A stretch of 58,722 nucleotides of DNA from Cyanobacteria bacterium MAG CAR3_bin_5 (GTDB lineage: Bacteria > Cyanobacteriota > Cyanobacteriia > PCC-6307 > Cyanobiaceae), in contig JAPOTR010000025.1 in the NCBI GenBank assembly GCA_026709085.1, forward strand, positions 20,126-78,847, read 5' to 3'. Made by a program: the position numbers and the translations under genes. A model generated the notes under the pieces. That model worked only from the letters and a program-made list of their open reading frames with translations. It had not been told where the DNA came from and did no database searches. Shown one piece after another: positions 30,087 through 39,699 of the stretch; positions within the stretch are counted from its first letter, which is position 1, and each line of letters opens with the position of its first letter.

Positions 30087-30833
30087 GTGCAGACTTTCAC
30101 TAGGCACTTAGGCACTGTAGTAGGCGTCATTCTAGCGCCCATAGTAATTATCGTGGACTTCCTGCTGTGGATCTTAACGTGTGGGTGGTATAAAGGGCTG
30201 CTTGAAAGGACCAGGGAAGCTGATGGACTGCGTGAGATCAAAACACTGGAAGAAGGACTCGCTAAAGCCAGGAGCCTGGAAGACGTGTTTGTCATGTGCA
30301 AGCACCAGCCGCCTCCATCCCTGCGATTCCAGAAGTCCGAGAAGGTCCTGTGGGTTCTTCCTGACTGTAGATATCTGAAGGTCAAAAAGCATACGACTTT
30401 TTCCGGAGGATCGCTAGGCGCATCATTTGGAGTGACAAGGAATATTGACGTTGGGATTGGCAGATTCGGCGGAAACTTGGACGAAGGCGAACGTCTGGAG
30501 CATGCTGACGAGGGAACAGTTGTCTTGACCACTGAGCACATTTACTTCCACGGCCAACGCTGGGAGCGGCACTTCCCTGAACGTACGGAGAGATTTCGGG
30601 TACGGCTTGACAAGCTGGCATCGGTCAGCGTTGCAGAGGGCCATGCTGATCGACTCATGTTCCGGCGCGATGGTGAGGGATCACGAGCGGAGTGTTTTGA
30701 ATCCGACTCTATGGTCTGTGCTCCTACCCTCGACAAATTGCTCCTGTGGCTGAAGGAGTCGGAGCTGGTCATCGCCAGCAGCGGCGCTGACGTGGATGAC
30801 GCCGCCGATTTTGGTGATGCCGATTTTGATTGA
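30087..30833 (+). CDS. Membrane-anchored hypothetical protein, probable insertion
   Basis: A GTG start gives 248 residues. Residues ~10-36 form a membrane helix (VVGVILAPIVIIVDFLLWIL). A charged segment (READGLREIKTLEEGLAKA) and a beta-rich C-terminal half follow, with GTVVLTTEHIYFHGQRWERHF resembling bacterial PH-like domains. The tail is acidic (DVDDAADFGDADFD). Codon use is less GC-rich than the neighbours. It lies between 19-bp direct repeats derived from the end of crtH, which suggests acquisition. Function unknown. Confidence 0.65.
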   Translation: MQTFTRHLGTVVGVILAPIVIIVDFLLWILTCGWYKGLLERTREADGLREIKTLEEGLAKARSLEDVFVMCKHQPPPSLRFQKSEKVLWVLPDCRYLKVKKHTTFSGGSLGASFGVTRNIDVGIGRFGGNLDEGERLEHADEGTVVLTTEHIYFHGQRWERHFPERTERFRVRLDKLASVSVAEGHADRLMFRRDGEGSRAECFESDSMVCAPTLDKLLLWLKESELVIASSGADVDDAADFGDADFD

Positions 30834-30838
30834 GTGGG

Positions 30839-30857
30839 GGGTTGCGGCCGACCTGGG
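30839..30857 (+). repeat. 19-bp direct repeat beside ndhH, right copy
   Basis: Exact copy of 29934-29952. It lies just before the ndhH stop and outside any coding frame in the present arrangement. Confidence 0.9.
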
Positions 30858-30862
30858 TCTTC

Positions 30863-32047
30863 TCAGCGGTCCACGGAGCCCATGATCACGTCGATGGATC
30901 CCAGGATGGCCATGATGTCCGCCACTTTCACCCCCTTGAGCAGGTGGGGAAGGATCTGCAGATTGTTGAAGTCTGGGGCGCGGATCTTCCAACGCCATGG
31001 GGTGACGTCGTTGCTGCCCATGAGAAAGATGCCCAGTTCCCCCTTGCCGGTTTCCACCCGGGCATAGAGTTCGCCGTTGGGGATCCTGAAGGTGGGCGCC
31101 ACTTTCTTGGCCAGGTACTGGTAGTCGAAGTCGTACCACCGGCTCTTGCGCCCCTCCTGCAGGCGGCGCGCCTCCAGGTTTTCCGTAGGGCCGCCGGGGA
31201 TGGCGCGGCAGGCCTGGCGCAGGATTTTCAACGATTCCCGCATCTCCTGGATCCGCACCTGATAACGGGCGAAGCAATCCCCCTCCTCGGCGGTGGCCAC
31301 TTCCCAGTCAAAGTCGTCGTAACACTCGTAACGGTCCACCTTGCGCAGATCCCAGCAGACCCCCGAGGCCCGCAACATGGGGCCGGAGAGGCTCCAGTTG
31401 ATGGCCTCCTCCCGGCTGATGGTCCCCAGGCCGGTGATGCGGCGCCGGAAGATGGGGTTATCGGTGATCAGCCGCTCGTACTCATCGATTTTGGGACCGA
31501 ACCAGTCGCAGAAGTCGCTGCACTTCTCCAGCCAGCCGTAGGGCAGGTCCACCGCCACCCCACCGATACGGAAGTAGTTGTTGTTGATCAATCGCTGGCC
31601 GGTGGCCGCTTCCCACAGGTCGTAGATCATCTCCCGCTCCCGGAAGATGTAGAAGAAAGGGGTCTGGGCCCCCACGTCCGCCAGGAACGGCCCCAGCCAG
31701 AGCAGGTGATTGGCAATGCGGTTCAACTCCAGCATCAGCACCCGGATGTAGCTGGCCCGCCTAGGGACGGTGATGTTCGCCAGGCGCTCGGGGGCGTTGA
31801 CGGTCGCCGCCTCGTTGAACATGCCGGCCGCATAGTCCCAACGGCTCACGTAGGGGACAAACATCACGTTGGTGCGGCTCTCGGCAATTTTCTCCATGCC
31901 GCGATGGAGGTAGCCGATGACGGGTTCGCAGTCCACCACGTCCTCCCCGTCCAGGGTCACCACCAACCTGAGCACCCCGTGCATGGACGGATGGTGGGGC
32001 CCGAAGTTGACCACCATGGGTTCCGTGTGGGTCTCCAGTTGCGTCAT
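30863..32047 (-). CDS. ndhH: NAD(P)H-quinone oxidoreductase subunit H
   Basis: A core subunit of the photosynthetic NDH-1 complex at the thylakoid membrane, near the quinone site. [56 protein letters not shown] and the C-terminal [18 protein letters not shown] are all conserved NdhH/NuoD blocks. The start [10 protein letters not shown] at 32047 gives 394 residues as expected; an ATG two codons earlier is possible. Confidence 0.97.
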   Translation of the reverse strand: MTQLETHTEPMVVNFGPHHPSMHGVLRLVVTLDGEDVVDCEPVIGYLHRGMEKIAESRTNVMFVPYVSRWDYAAGMFNEAATVNAPERLANITVPRRASYIRVLMLELNRIANHLLWLGPFLADVGAQTPFFYIFREREMIYDLWEAATGQRLINNNYFRIGGVAVDLPYGWLEKCSDFCDWFGPKIDEYERLITDNPIFRRRITGLGTISREEAINWSLSGPMLRASGVCWDLRKVDRYECYDDFDWEVATAEEGDCFARYQVRIQEMRESLKILRQACRAIPGGPTENLEARRLQEGRKSRWYDFDYQYLAKKVAPTFRIPNGELYARVETGKGELGIFLMGSNDVTPWRWKIRAPDFNNLQILPHLLKGVKVADIMAILGSIDVIMGSVDR

Positions 32048-32094
32048 GGGCACTGATCCGGCAGGAGGGATCCTAGGCTCAGGGCCTATAAACC

Positions 32095-32494
32095 GTGGAA
32101 TTGACTTCCTCCCCGCCGTCAGCAGCGGGGATTCCCTTTAACCTCTCCGCCAGCCCGGCGGGGAGGATGCTGCGTGCGGCATTCATGTCTCGGTGGTGTT
32201 CAGCGCCGCAGACTGAACACCTCCATCGGCGGACAGAGAGGTCATTCCTGGAGCCCCCTCCTCGCAAGCTGAACACCTCTGGGATGTCGATGCCACCGCC
32301 TTGCCGGTGGCGGGGAGGGGTTTCTTGTCCACCTCCACTGCGAAGCCGGCGTAGTACCGGCCACGGGTGTCTTTAAAGAACCCCGGTGCTGCGCCGTGGC
32401 CTGAACGGTGGCCCTTGGCGCGGTCTCTGCGCGCGCCATGGCCCCACAAGGGCAATAACCTGACCTTCATCACAGTCCCGTGTGACGCCGCCAT
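32095..32494 (-). pseudogene. IS200/IS605-type TnpB (OrfB) relic with right-end hairpin
   Basis: Minus-strand frames carry TnpB pieces: DTRGRYYAGFAVEVDKKPLPATGKAV from the middle of the protein and WRCSVCGAEHHRDMNAARSIL, the C-terminal zinc-ribbon end with the RDxNAA motif. The catalytic core between them is missing and frames shift, so this is a deletion relic. Downstream of its end, ccccgc/gcgggg (32111-32130) forms a hairpin like an IS605 right end, where omega-RNA-type guide ends lie in live elements. No TnpA is present. Confidence 0.75.
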
Positions 32495-32525
32495 GGGACC
32501 GTGCGGCCCCCTTCATCTTCCCCCC

Positions 32526-33602
32526 TCACTCTACAAACCGAGCCAGAAGCTTTTGATGGCAGCGGTTCCGTTGGCGGTGCTGCGCCAACCGGGCTGGAGA
32601 AAGACGCCACCGCCTGGCCTGCTCCCACGCGGCTGGCAGGGCGGCGAACCCGTCGGGATCCGCCAGGTTGATGGATGGAATGGCCATGGCGGTGGCGGCG
32701 GCACCCACTTTGGGGTCATAACTGAGGGCCAGCAGGGGCCGATCCGCCATGGCCGCCAGGATGACGGCATGGAGCCGCATGGCCACCACCAAGCCCACAG
32801 ACGCCAGACCGTCCATGAAGCGCCATGGCGTCCGGGGACGCCAAAGCCGGCACACCAGACCGGCGGCCCGGAGCCGTGCGGCGCACGCCTTGAGCAGCGG
32901 GGTGTCCTGTCGGGCATGGAACGGCGCCAGATACACGGGAGCCTGGCGGCGTCTGGCGTCCTCGATGACCTGGTTCTCCAGTTGGCGCCAACCGGCGGCA
33001 TTCAGCAGGGGGGTGGGTCGCCAGCACAGGCAAATAGCGCCCGCGGCGGGGCCATCAGCCCTATCGGCAACGTTGCGCCGGGGGAGGGACCACACCGGAT
33101 CTCGACCCACGGGGGCGTGAATGCTCCAGGCGGCCGCCATGGCGGCTGATTGGTCGTCCCGCCAGGTGATGCCCTGGGCAAACCGGAGGCTCAGCCGGGC
33201 CAGGAGACGGCCGGTGCGGGTATTGAGCGGCCCCAGGCCCTGACCCCACAGCACCACGGGGCGCCCCAGGAGACGGGCGGCCAGCATCAGGACCACGTAG
33301 TAGAGGAGGCTGCAGCGGCTGGTGCTGTCCTGCAGCAGGCTCCCCCCGCCCAGCACCAAGGCCTGGGCCCGCGCCAGGGTCAGCAGCACCATGACGGGTT
33401 TGTCACGGGGGCAGGTGGCAACACCGAATTGCTCCCGCACTTGGCGTTGATCCCGGGCGGTAACCACCACAGGGCAGGAGGGGGGCAGCAGGGCCAGAAG
33501 GGTGGCCAGCAGCGCATCGTCCCCAAGGTTGTGCTCGCCGTAGTAGCCGCAGAGGAGCACCATGGCGCCCGGCCTGGGCCGGCCCCTGGCCCCGTCTCCC
33601 AT
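32526..33602 (-). CDS. csaB: Polysaccharide pyruvyl transferase CsaB
   Basis: A 358-residue pyruvyl transferase that adds ketal pyruvate to cell-surface polysaccharide, often for S-layer anchoring. Blocks seen are LLCGYYGEHNLGDDALLATLL at the N-terminus, ALVLGGGSLLQDSTSRCSLLYYVVL, VVLWGQGLGPLNT, and VVAMRLHAVILAAMADRPLLALSYDPKV in the second half. The start could also be the downstream Met (MVLLCGYYG). The upstream side is the left border of the accessory island, carrying a fragment of queC. Confidence 0.9.
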   Translation of the reverse strand: MGDGARGRPRPGAMVLLCGYYGEHNLGDDALLATLLALLPPSCPVVVTARDQRQVREQFGVATCPRDKPVMVLLTLARAQALVLGGGSLLQDSTSRCSLLYYVVLMLAARLLGRPVVLWGQGLGPLNTRTGRLLARLSLRFAQGITWRDDQSAAMAAAWSIHAPVGRDPVWSLPRRNVADRADGPAAGAICLCWRPTPLLNAAGWRQLENQVIEDARRRQAPVYLAPFHARQDTPLLKACAARLRAAGLVCRLWRPRTPWRFMDGLASVGLVVAMRLHAVILAAMADRPLLALSYDPKVGAAATAMAIPSINLADPDGFAALPAAWEQARRWRLSPARLAQHRQRNRCHQKLLARFVE

Positions 33603-33680
33603 TGCCTATGCACCCCGGAGTCTCCCCAGGCTAGCCGGTGTCGTCAGGGGCCGCCATGGTGGGCGACGGACCAGGGGCCA

Positions 33681-33752
33681 GATGGGGAACCTCCCGCGTC
33701 ATGGAGCGCCTGAGCGCGGATGAGGCAGCTATCGCAGCGGCCACCGGGTTCC
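33681..33752 (-). repeat. Duplicated queC 3' end, island left border
   Basis: About 72 bases match 46876-46946, the 3' end of intact queC, with roughly six mismatches and a one-base gap. On the minus strand it still reads GGRCDSCLIRAQALHDAGG, equivalent to the QueC C-terminus [17 protein letters not shown]. The accessory region 33753-46850 lies between the two copies. Confidence 0.85.
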
Positions 33753-33774
33753 GTTGAGACTCTGCGCAACAGAA

Positions 33775-34183
33775 AAACTCTACGAAAAACCGTCGCTTCC
33801 CCATCCGGAAAAACCTTCTTTTTCATGCAATCCTCTTCCCTTGCTGGCGTAAATCTCGCGATCAGAGGCATCCTATGAGGACGGTTGTCCGGTCTTTGGT
33901 GACACTCTCTAACGGTGGTAAATCGTAGTTGTACCATCCTCCGCCTCTACCGCGGTCTTCCCAGACATAGCATTTTGTCCGGCGTGTGGGCTGCAATCAT
34001 ACAGCCGCCATCCCACAGCCAATGCTCAGGGGATTCATCTTCCCAGACCTAACCAGGAACTTCACCCCAGATCCCGCGAGGAACTTGCCCTGGTGGGGTC
34101 TGCGTCGGGGCCGGGATCGACAGCACGCCGGCTGCCATGGCGATGGCAACGACGGCAAGGGCTTTGAGCGGCTTTTGGGGCAT
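33775..34183 (-). pseudogene. Decayed paralog of the secreted protein at 36027-36545
   Basis: From ATG 34183 the frame reads MPQKPLKALAVVAIAMAAGV with a signal peptide, then APRGIWGEVPG-like text and an early stop. Beyond that, fragments such as SPEHWLWDGGCMIAAHTPDK and the equivalent of GCPLIARFTPAGEENC remain in shifted frames. DNA identity with 36140-36545 is visible along nearly the whole length, so this is a duplicate that lost function. Confidence 0.8.
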
Positions 34184-34260
34184 GCATGATGGGGAGGTGA
34201 ACGGTGGAATTGGATGGACCATTGTCAATCTTCTCGCTCTGCTTGCTGCCAAGCATAAGA

Positions 34261-34295
34261 GATGGATTCCCGCTTTTGCGGTAATGACGGGGAGG
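34261..34295. repeat. REP-like palindromic element, copy 1
   Basis: The sequence gatggattcccgcttttgcg followed by gtaatgacggggagg resembles the widespread REP-type palindrome (GGATTCCCGC...GCGGGAATGACGG). A second copy lies at 40187-40221. Both are intergenic. Confidence 0.6.
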
Positions 34296-34457
34296 AAGTT
34301 GTTTTGAGGCTTCCCAATGGCTACCTAATCTACTAGCCGACCTGCCTGGCCCCTCTCCACGGATTGCCTGGCTACGCAGTGCGTTGACAGGACCCGCCGG
34401 GCACGCTAGCCTTGTGCGCAGAGTCTCAGGGGCTTCACCCCAGGAGGAAGAAAGGGC

Positions 34458-35072
34458 GTGAGTTGGATGTCTGGTGAGATTGTTCATGTGCTCGTTTTCC
34501 TTCTGCCTGGATTTTTGACGGCGGCGATTTTCCACTCTCTCACGCCCCACCGAAAACCGGAGGCCTTTGAGCGTGTGATTTCAGCACTTGTTTTCACGAT
34601 CATCATACAATTTACAACATTGATCGTCAGATATTTCATGTCAAGAATAATCCAGTTACCGGATTTGTTATTTGGAAATCCTATTGAAATAGTCTTTACC
34701 TTGCCAGTTGCAATAGTTTTTGGACTACTCTTTTCCTGGCTATCAAACAACGATATTCCCCACAGAAATCTTAGGAATCTTCGTTGGCTACATATTACTA
34801 CAGAAACATCGTATCCATCGGAGTGGCACTCCATGTTTGTGAAACATGGCAGCAGAGCAGCAATTATGTTATACCTTAAACAAGATCACAACTTGTATGG
34901 ACGACTTGTAGAGTATCCAAAAGATCCCAAGAATGGCTATTTTCGTATTACTGAGGCTGTGTGGGTAACCAATGAAGGAGAATCGATTCCTTTGGAAATT
35001 GATGCAGATGCAGTTCTTGTACCTGCTGCAGAGGTGAAAATGCTGGCATTGGCGCCGATGATTGAAGATTAA
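34458..35072 (+). CDS. DUF6338-family membrane protein
   Basis: A 204-residue protein with three hydrophobic helices in the first 105 residues (EIVHVLVFLLPGFLTAAIF, VISALVFTIIIQFTTLIV, VFTLPVAIVFGLLFSWL). A soluble beta-rich domain follows with GRLVEYPKDPKNGYFRITEA and a C-terminal ALVPAAEV-like end (DAVLVPAAEVKML). The pattern fits DUF6338, found beside mobile or defence genes; function unknown. The start is GTG at 34458 or ATG at 34467. It is clearly more AT-rich than the core genes, suggesting transfer. Confidence 0.7.
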   Translation: MSWMSGEIVHVLVFLLPGFLTAAIFHSLTPHRKPEAFERVISALVFTIIIQFTTLIVRYFMSRIIQLPDLLFGNPIEIVFTLPVAIVFGLLFSWLSNNDIPHRNLRNLRWLHITTETSYPSEWHSMFVKHGSRAAIMLYLKQDHNLYGRLVEYPKDPKNGYFRITEAVWVTNEGESIPLEIDADAVLVPAAEVKMLALAPMIED

Positions 35073-36026
35073 GGGCATCTCCAAACACCAGCCAGCTTCT
35101 CCCGTGGAGTCCTTCATGCCTGCATGGGGGAGTGGTCATGTGCTACGATTACTTCATCATCTCCAGCAGAGACTGCACTGATGGCCAAGGAACCTCATGT
35201 TGTCCCCCCGTCAAGGCGTGACCTTGACAGGGACGACCAAAGCCTGTTTCTGTGGGGTTTCCGGCGTGGTCTGGTGCCGCAAGCCTCGCCCAAGGCTCGT
35301 AAACCGCCCCTTCGCCCCCACCCTAAGCCGTCCAGTGGGGCACAAGGAAATCAGATTGGCGGCTCCAAGCCGGAAGGTCAGTGACGATGGCGGATTGATT
35401 GACCGCCATGGAGTTGCCTACATTTGAGAAGCCGCGGCTCCCATTGGTTGGGGGAGAAGGGCCATGGACATGGTATGATGCCTTGAGTTTGAGACCGAAC
35501 GGATGCCAGAGCAACCGACCCAGCCCCCAGTCAATGATGGTGACAATAGAAGTAGTGGCCAGCCGCCTCTGATCGATGGCCGGTTTTGCCTTGTGCAGGG
35601 CGATATTGTTAAAGCACGGGATTGTGCCGCAAGCCCCGCTTGAAGCTCGCTTGCCGCCCCTTCGCAGACGGCCATCCGCCAAGAACGCAAGCGGCCAACG
35701 CGACGGGGCTAAGCGAGAAGATCAGTGACGGAAATTGTCTGACGGCCAAGGGGATGCTGGCGAGACTCTGCCCCTTCTTTTCCAGAGCACAGACCGCTCA
35801 TTGGTCAGTTCGCCACGCAACAGATCCCTGGCCTTACCATCTCCATGAGTTGGGCGGTGGCGAGTCCGGCCGGCTATGCACTCACCACAACCCGCCTTGG
35901 ATACAATCCCAAGCTGTTGAGCGGAGGGGAGCAGCGCCCCACTCGCCAGTGTTCAGAGCCATTTCTGCCATGACATCGCCACCCCCCGGCCTTGTCACGA
36001 CTGAGACCGGGAAGATGGTTTCCGGT
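35073..36026. other. Gap of relic DNA with a dispersed 42-bp repeat
   Basis: No convincing gene. A 42-bp motif beginning gtgccgcaagcc and ending ccgccccttcgc occurs at 35274-35315 and again at 35624-35665, with about eight differences. Open frames on both strands are low complexity and share no family. Confidence 0.5.
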
Positions 36027-36545
36027 TTAATCCTGTGGCGGGCAAACGACTTTCACTGGTGGGATGGCCAAAGAATCATTCTCATCAAGGATCTGCATAT
36101 AGACTTCAATTCTTTGGTTACATGATGAAATAAGGACGTCACGAAAGATCTTTGCGTCCCCATTCGGGAAAACTTCCTGTTTCATGCAATTCTCTTCCCC
36201 GGCTGGCGTAAATCTCGCGATCAGAGGGCATCCTATGAGGACGCTTGTCCAGTCTTTGGTGGTGCTCGCCAATGGTAAATCATAATTGTGCCATCCTCCG
36301 CCTCTACCGTGGTCTTCCCAGGTATAGCATGTAAATTTATCTGGCGTGTGGGCGGCGATCATGCAGCCGCCATCCCACGGCCAATGCTCAGGGGATTGAC
36401 CTTGCCAGACCCAACCAGGGATTTCACCCCAGACCCCACGAGGGGCTTGCCCTGCTGGAGTCTGGGCCAGGGACGGGATCGACAGCACACCGGCTGCCAT
36501 GGCGATGGCAACGATGGCAGGGGCTTTGAGCGGCTTTTGAGTCAT
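36027..36545 (-). CDS. Secreted cysteine-containing protein, unknown
   Basis: A 172-residue protein with a clear signal peptide: basic start MTQKPLKA, hydrophobic core PAIVAIAMAAGVLSI and cleavage-like end PSLAQ. The mature part contains PRGVWGEIPGWVWQGQ, SPEHWPWDGGCMIAAHT, GCPLIARFTPAGEENC and a final KVVCPPQD. The cysteines suggest disulfides outside the cytoplasm. No family is recognised. A decayed paralog lies 2.4 kb away in the same orientation. Confidence 0.7.
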   Translation of the reverse strand: MTQKPLKAPAIVAIAMAAGVLSIPSLAQTPAGQAPRGVWGEIPGWVWQGQSPEHWPWDGGCMIAAHTPDKFTCYTWEDHGRGGGWHNYDLPLASTTKDWTSVLIGCPLIARFTPAGEENCMKQEVFPNGDAKIFRDVLISSCNQRIEVYMQILDENDSLAIPPVKVVCPPQD

Positions 36546-37526
36546 GGTGGGAAGTGAAAAAGGGACTTAATATATAACGATATATAACGATAGTGTCATA
36601 CAGCTTATTCTCTACAAATTCTTGCTCCTTCCATTACGTGTCCTGTAACCTTAACATTACAGATTTTATTACTCAATATCTGTATGGTTTGAAAATGTAG
36701 ATAAATATCAATACCTATAGATGTAAAGATACCCAAGGAGCCAACAATGAAAGATGAAAGGAGAAATGTGTTGAGTTTCATAGTTGGTTAGATTGGAGAG
36801 TGGATAGGTCAGAAAATTCAATTCTAGTCCAACTAGCTCTGATCTGCCAACTCCATTTGTGCCACTAATTAAACTGGCATACTCAACCACATCAAGCTAT
36901 CAACCACCTTGTGCAGTTTCTCTCGACCACCATCCCAGCTATCATGCTCACCATCATATCCACAGTCAACAGGTAGGATGTTGTTGGGACTCCACGGTAC
37001 TTGCCACCCTGTAGTGTCAGTGAACCCGTGCTCTGAACCACCCTTGCACTAACTTTGCGCTTCTTATGCGGGTGCCCATGTTGCGGCCATCAAGCGCTAT
37101 CAGCACGGTCATGACGGGCGTTTCCGGCCGTAACGGTGCTGAGTGGAACTGGGAATCTAGCCACCAAGATCCAGCAGTACAGCCAGTTGACGACAATGGA
37201 ACTGAACAGGCAATCTCATCCACTGACCCTTCAGCCTTGCCGTTCGGCAAGCCGGGCGGTGATATGCGCGGCCAACTCATGTCCGGGCACTGGCTTCCTG
37301 GTAAGCTGGATCCATGGAGGATGACTAGCACAGAGACAGCAGGGCAGCTCAACGACAAGAAGATGTGCTACGTTGCCTTGTTTCTCGAAATCGAGCACAG
37401 GATGGCCTCCCGACCAGCAATCCCAGCAGAGCTTAGACGCAAGGTCCAGGTGGAACGCAGCCAGCCCTATTGCCCCAGGCTCCCAAGGCTGGCCCCACTC
37501 ATCAACGGGGAAGCAAGGTCATAGGG
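36546..37526. other. Mostly non-coding stretch with a possible HNH-gene relic
   Basis: The first part is AT-rich and contains a short tandem repeat (tatataacga twice near 36570). A plus-strand frame at 37066-37524 ends with MASRPAIPAELRRKVQVE. This resembles the start of some HNH endonucleases (RPAIPxxLRRxVxVEA), but the zinc/HNH part that should follow is absent. I regard it as a possible relic only. Confidence 0.35.
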
Positions 37527-38084
37527 TCAAGGCTCCTCAAAATTGAGAGCTTTCTGTGTCAGGACGGGATCAGACTTCCATAGGTATTCATAAAGACCAA
37601 CCTGAACTTCGATCTGGCTGATGTTCTCCAATTCGTCTTTTATTGGTCTTAGGTACAGCGCAACCCATTCAGATACATACCCACCATCACTCACATTACC
37701 CTCAACCTTTATGGAAAGTTTTCTTCTTACAACAGAACCATCTAGGTAAGTGATTATCGTGTTAGCCTCATCTCGGCTTCTATAATCTAACAATTTCCAG
37801 CCTTTAGATGAAGTTCCCATGCTGACTAACGGATAGGCTAAACTTTCTGTGGAGTGTATGAAGTAACAACCAAATATAGTGGGTCCGTCCCAGAAGTTAA
37901 TTCCAGGTCCATTTATTCTGCATTCTGTTTTAGTTATAGAGTCGTAAAATGCAGTTTTAGTATCATCAAACCTATCTATCTTTAGCGTGTAGTCTTTACC
38001 CGCCAAAGCCGGGGAAAAGCCGCCTAACAGGACCAAGGAGGTTAAAGCCGTGAATGAGCCGATGAAAGACTTGAGGAAGGCCAT
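37527..38084 (-). CDS. Secreted hypothetical protein
   Basis: A 185-residue protein starting MAFLKSFIGSFTALTSLVLL, a signal peptide with cleavage likely after SPALAG. The mature part is polar and beta-rich with two cysteines (ECRINGPG, IFGCYFIHS) and ends QKALNFEEP. Base composition is AT-rich compared with core genes. No family recognised. The Met at 38084 was chosen over one 13 codons upstream because it gives a normal signal peptide. Confidence 0.6.
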   Translation of the reverse strand: MAFLKSFIGSFTALTSLVLLGGFSPALAGKDYTLKIDRFDDTKTAFYDSITKTECRINGPGINFWDGPTIFGCYFIHSTESLAYPLVSMGTSSKGWKLLDYRSRDEANTIITYLDGSVVRRKLSIKVEGNVSDGGYVSEWVALYLRPIKDELENISQIEVQVGLYEYLWKSDPVLTQKALNFEEP

Positions 38085-38523
38085 GGATGAGAGAAAAAAT
38101 AAATCATAACATGGGCAGTCCACCTCAATCTCTCTTGTTACAGGATATTAAGATTTTCCTCCTACCAAGGCCCATGCCGCAAGCATTTACCATTTCCAAA
38201 TGGCTTTCCCGTTTTCCCCTCAGCAACCCTTGACGCCAGCTAATCAGAACCACAGCCCCAGGGAACGCCAATGAACCCGTCCCAACAGCTTGCGCTCGGC
38301 TTCCCTTGCATCACTCACCGTCCCCACCGCCCCGTGAACATCGTCTTGTTCATACACCCTCAGCAACGGTGCGTCTGATTCTGGTGCTGGATGTTACCTT
38401 TTCTGGGTGTCTGGCATCACGACAACCGATGGTGCCGGACAGACGGGCTGATTTCGGCAGAGATCCCCTGCTTGCAAGGTCTGTGTGCTAAGCTGAACGC
38501 CAACTTAGGCGTAGTAGCCCACC
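38085..38523. other. Intergenic region, no gene seen
   Basis: About 440 bases upstream of the DUF262 gene. Only short frames without recognisable content. Promoters for the divergent secreted protein and the DUF262-HEPN pair must lie here. Confidence 0.4.
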
Positions 38524-39699
38524 ATGGATGCAAATTTGGAAAAGCTGGAGGAAGCTGAAGGCACGGGATCAGCACAGAACGGGCCGGCTGAGGAGGCCAG
38601 CCGAGGACATGACCTGGTATGGGAGGAAGAGAAGGAAGAGCTAAGTGACATTTCCTATAACATTACAAGTTATGGAGCAGATTATATGGTTGATGGAATT
38701 GTCCGTCGCTTCAGACAAGGAGATATTTTCGTTCCTGATTTTCAGCGTAAATTCGTTTGGACGTGGACCCAGTCATCAAGATTTATCGAGTCTCTTTTGC
38801 TCGGCTTACCAGTTCCAGGCATCTTTCTCTACAAAGAGAAAGATTCAGAAAAGATGCAGATTGTTGATGGACAGCAAAGAATTTTATCCCTCGAAAGGTT
38901 TTATCCTGAAGAAGAATTGAAGACACATAAGTCAAAATCTAGGATACATAAGCCACTTAAAGGTGATCACGAGTATTTTTTTAATCAGCACTATAATAAT
39001 CTTAAACCAGAGTTCCGTCGAAAATTAGACAATTCTATTTTACATGCTACAATTTTTGAACAACGCTCGCCTGAAAGTAATTGTAACAGCATTTATGAAG
39101 TTTTTGGACGTATTAACACTGGAGGAACTTTACTTCACTCTCAAGAAGTTCGATCTTGTTTGTATTATGGTAATCTAAGTCGTTGGTTAAGAGATTTTAA
39201 CTCTAGAAATAAAGAATGGAGAAAATTTCTGAATCACAGTAAATCAGATTCTCATAATGAAGAGCTAATTTTACGCATTATCGCTCTAAAGCAAAATCTA
39301 AGTAGTTACAATTATCCTTTGAAACATTTTCTCAACTCATTTATGGAATCTAATCGTGATCCTTCTCAAGAATGGTTAAATTATATAGAGAAATGGATTC
39401 ATTGTATTTCTAAATTTGCTGTGAAAAACATTCATAAGGAGATATTCTTTAGAAATCATCGTGTTGTTCCTGTCATTGCAGAAGCAATTTTAATTGGAAT
39501 TTGGAATCGTATTGAAGAGTTAGAAGGAAATGACATCTCCGAATCCAGCTTTTCCAGACCAGAGCTACTACAAGATGCGGCTGCACAACTTTTGAAAGAC
39601 GCTGAGTTCCAAAAGCTAACCAAGCATAAGACAACCAGCCTTGAAGCGGTCAAGGGCCGCATTGAGAAAGCCACAAAGGCGTTTAAGGAGGTTGTATAA
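38524..39699 (+). CDS. DUF262-domain protein (ParB/sulfiredoxin-like fold), partner of HEPN gene
   Basis: A 391-residue protein. After an acidic N-terminus, residues ~57-125 carry the DUF262 core: VPDFQRKFVWTWTQSSRFIE, SLLLGLPVPGIFLYKE and IVDGQQRILSLERFY, the last including the DGQQR nucleotide-binding motif. FGRINTGGTLLHSQEVRSCLYYG is the second DUF262 block. The remaining half is helical. The domain is shared with GmrS and other phage-restriction proteins, where it may bind or hydrolyse nucleotides. The stop codon abuts the ATG of the HEPN gene, so both are one unit. It is much more AT-rich than core genes. Confidence 0.9.
   Translation: MDANLEKLEEAEGTGSAQNGPAEEASRGHDLVWEEEKEELSDISYNITSYGADYMVDGIVRRFRQGDIFVPDFQRKFVWTWTQSSRFIESLLLGLPVPGIFLYKEKDSEKMQIVDGQQRILSLERFYPEEELKTHKSKSRIHKPLKGDHEYFFNQHYNNLKPEFRRKLDNSILHATIFEQRSPESNCNSIYEVFGRINTGGTLLHSQEVRSCLYYGNLSRWLRDFNSRNKEWRKFLNHSKSDSHNEELILRIIALKQNLSSYNYPLKHFLNSFMESNRDPSQEWLNYIEKWIHCISKFAVKNIHKEIFFRNHRVVPVIAEAILIGIWNRIEELEGNDISESSFSRPELLQDAAAQLLKDAEFQKLTKHKTTSLEAVKGRIEKATKAFKEVV

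Larger units (their letters stand above)
33755..34428. repeat. Segment bounded by 14-bp inverted repeats
   Basis: TGAGACTCTGCGCA at 33755-33768 is exactly inverted at 34415-34428. The segment encloses the decayed secreted-protein copy. The arrangement resembles the ends of a small nonautonomous element, but no target duplication or second copy was found. Confidence 0.4.

Noticed and set aside
37066..37524. HNH endonuclease gene
   Set aside because: Only the leading RPAIPAELRRKVQVE-like segment is present; no Cys pairs or HNH residues follow in any frame, so it is listed only as a possible relic.
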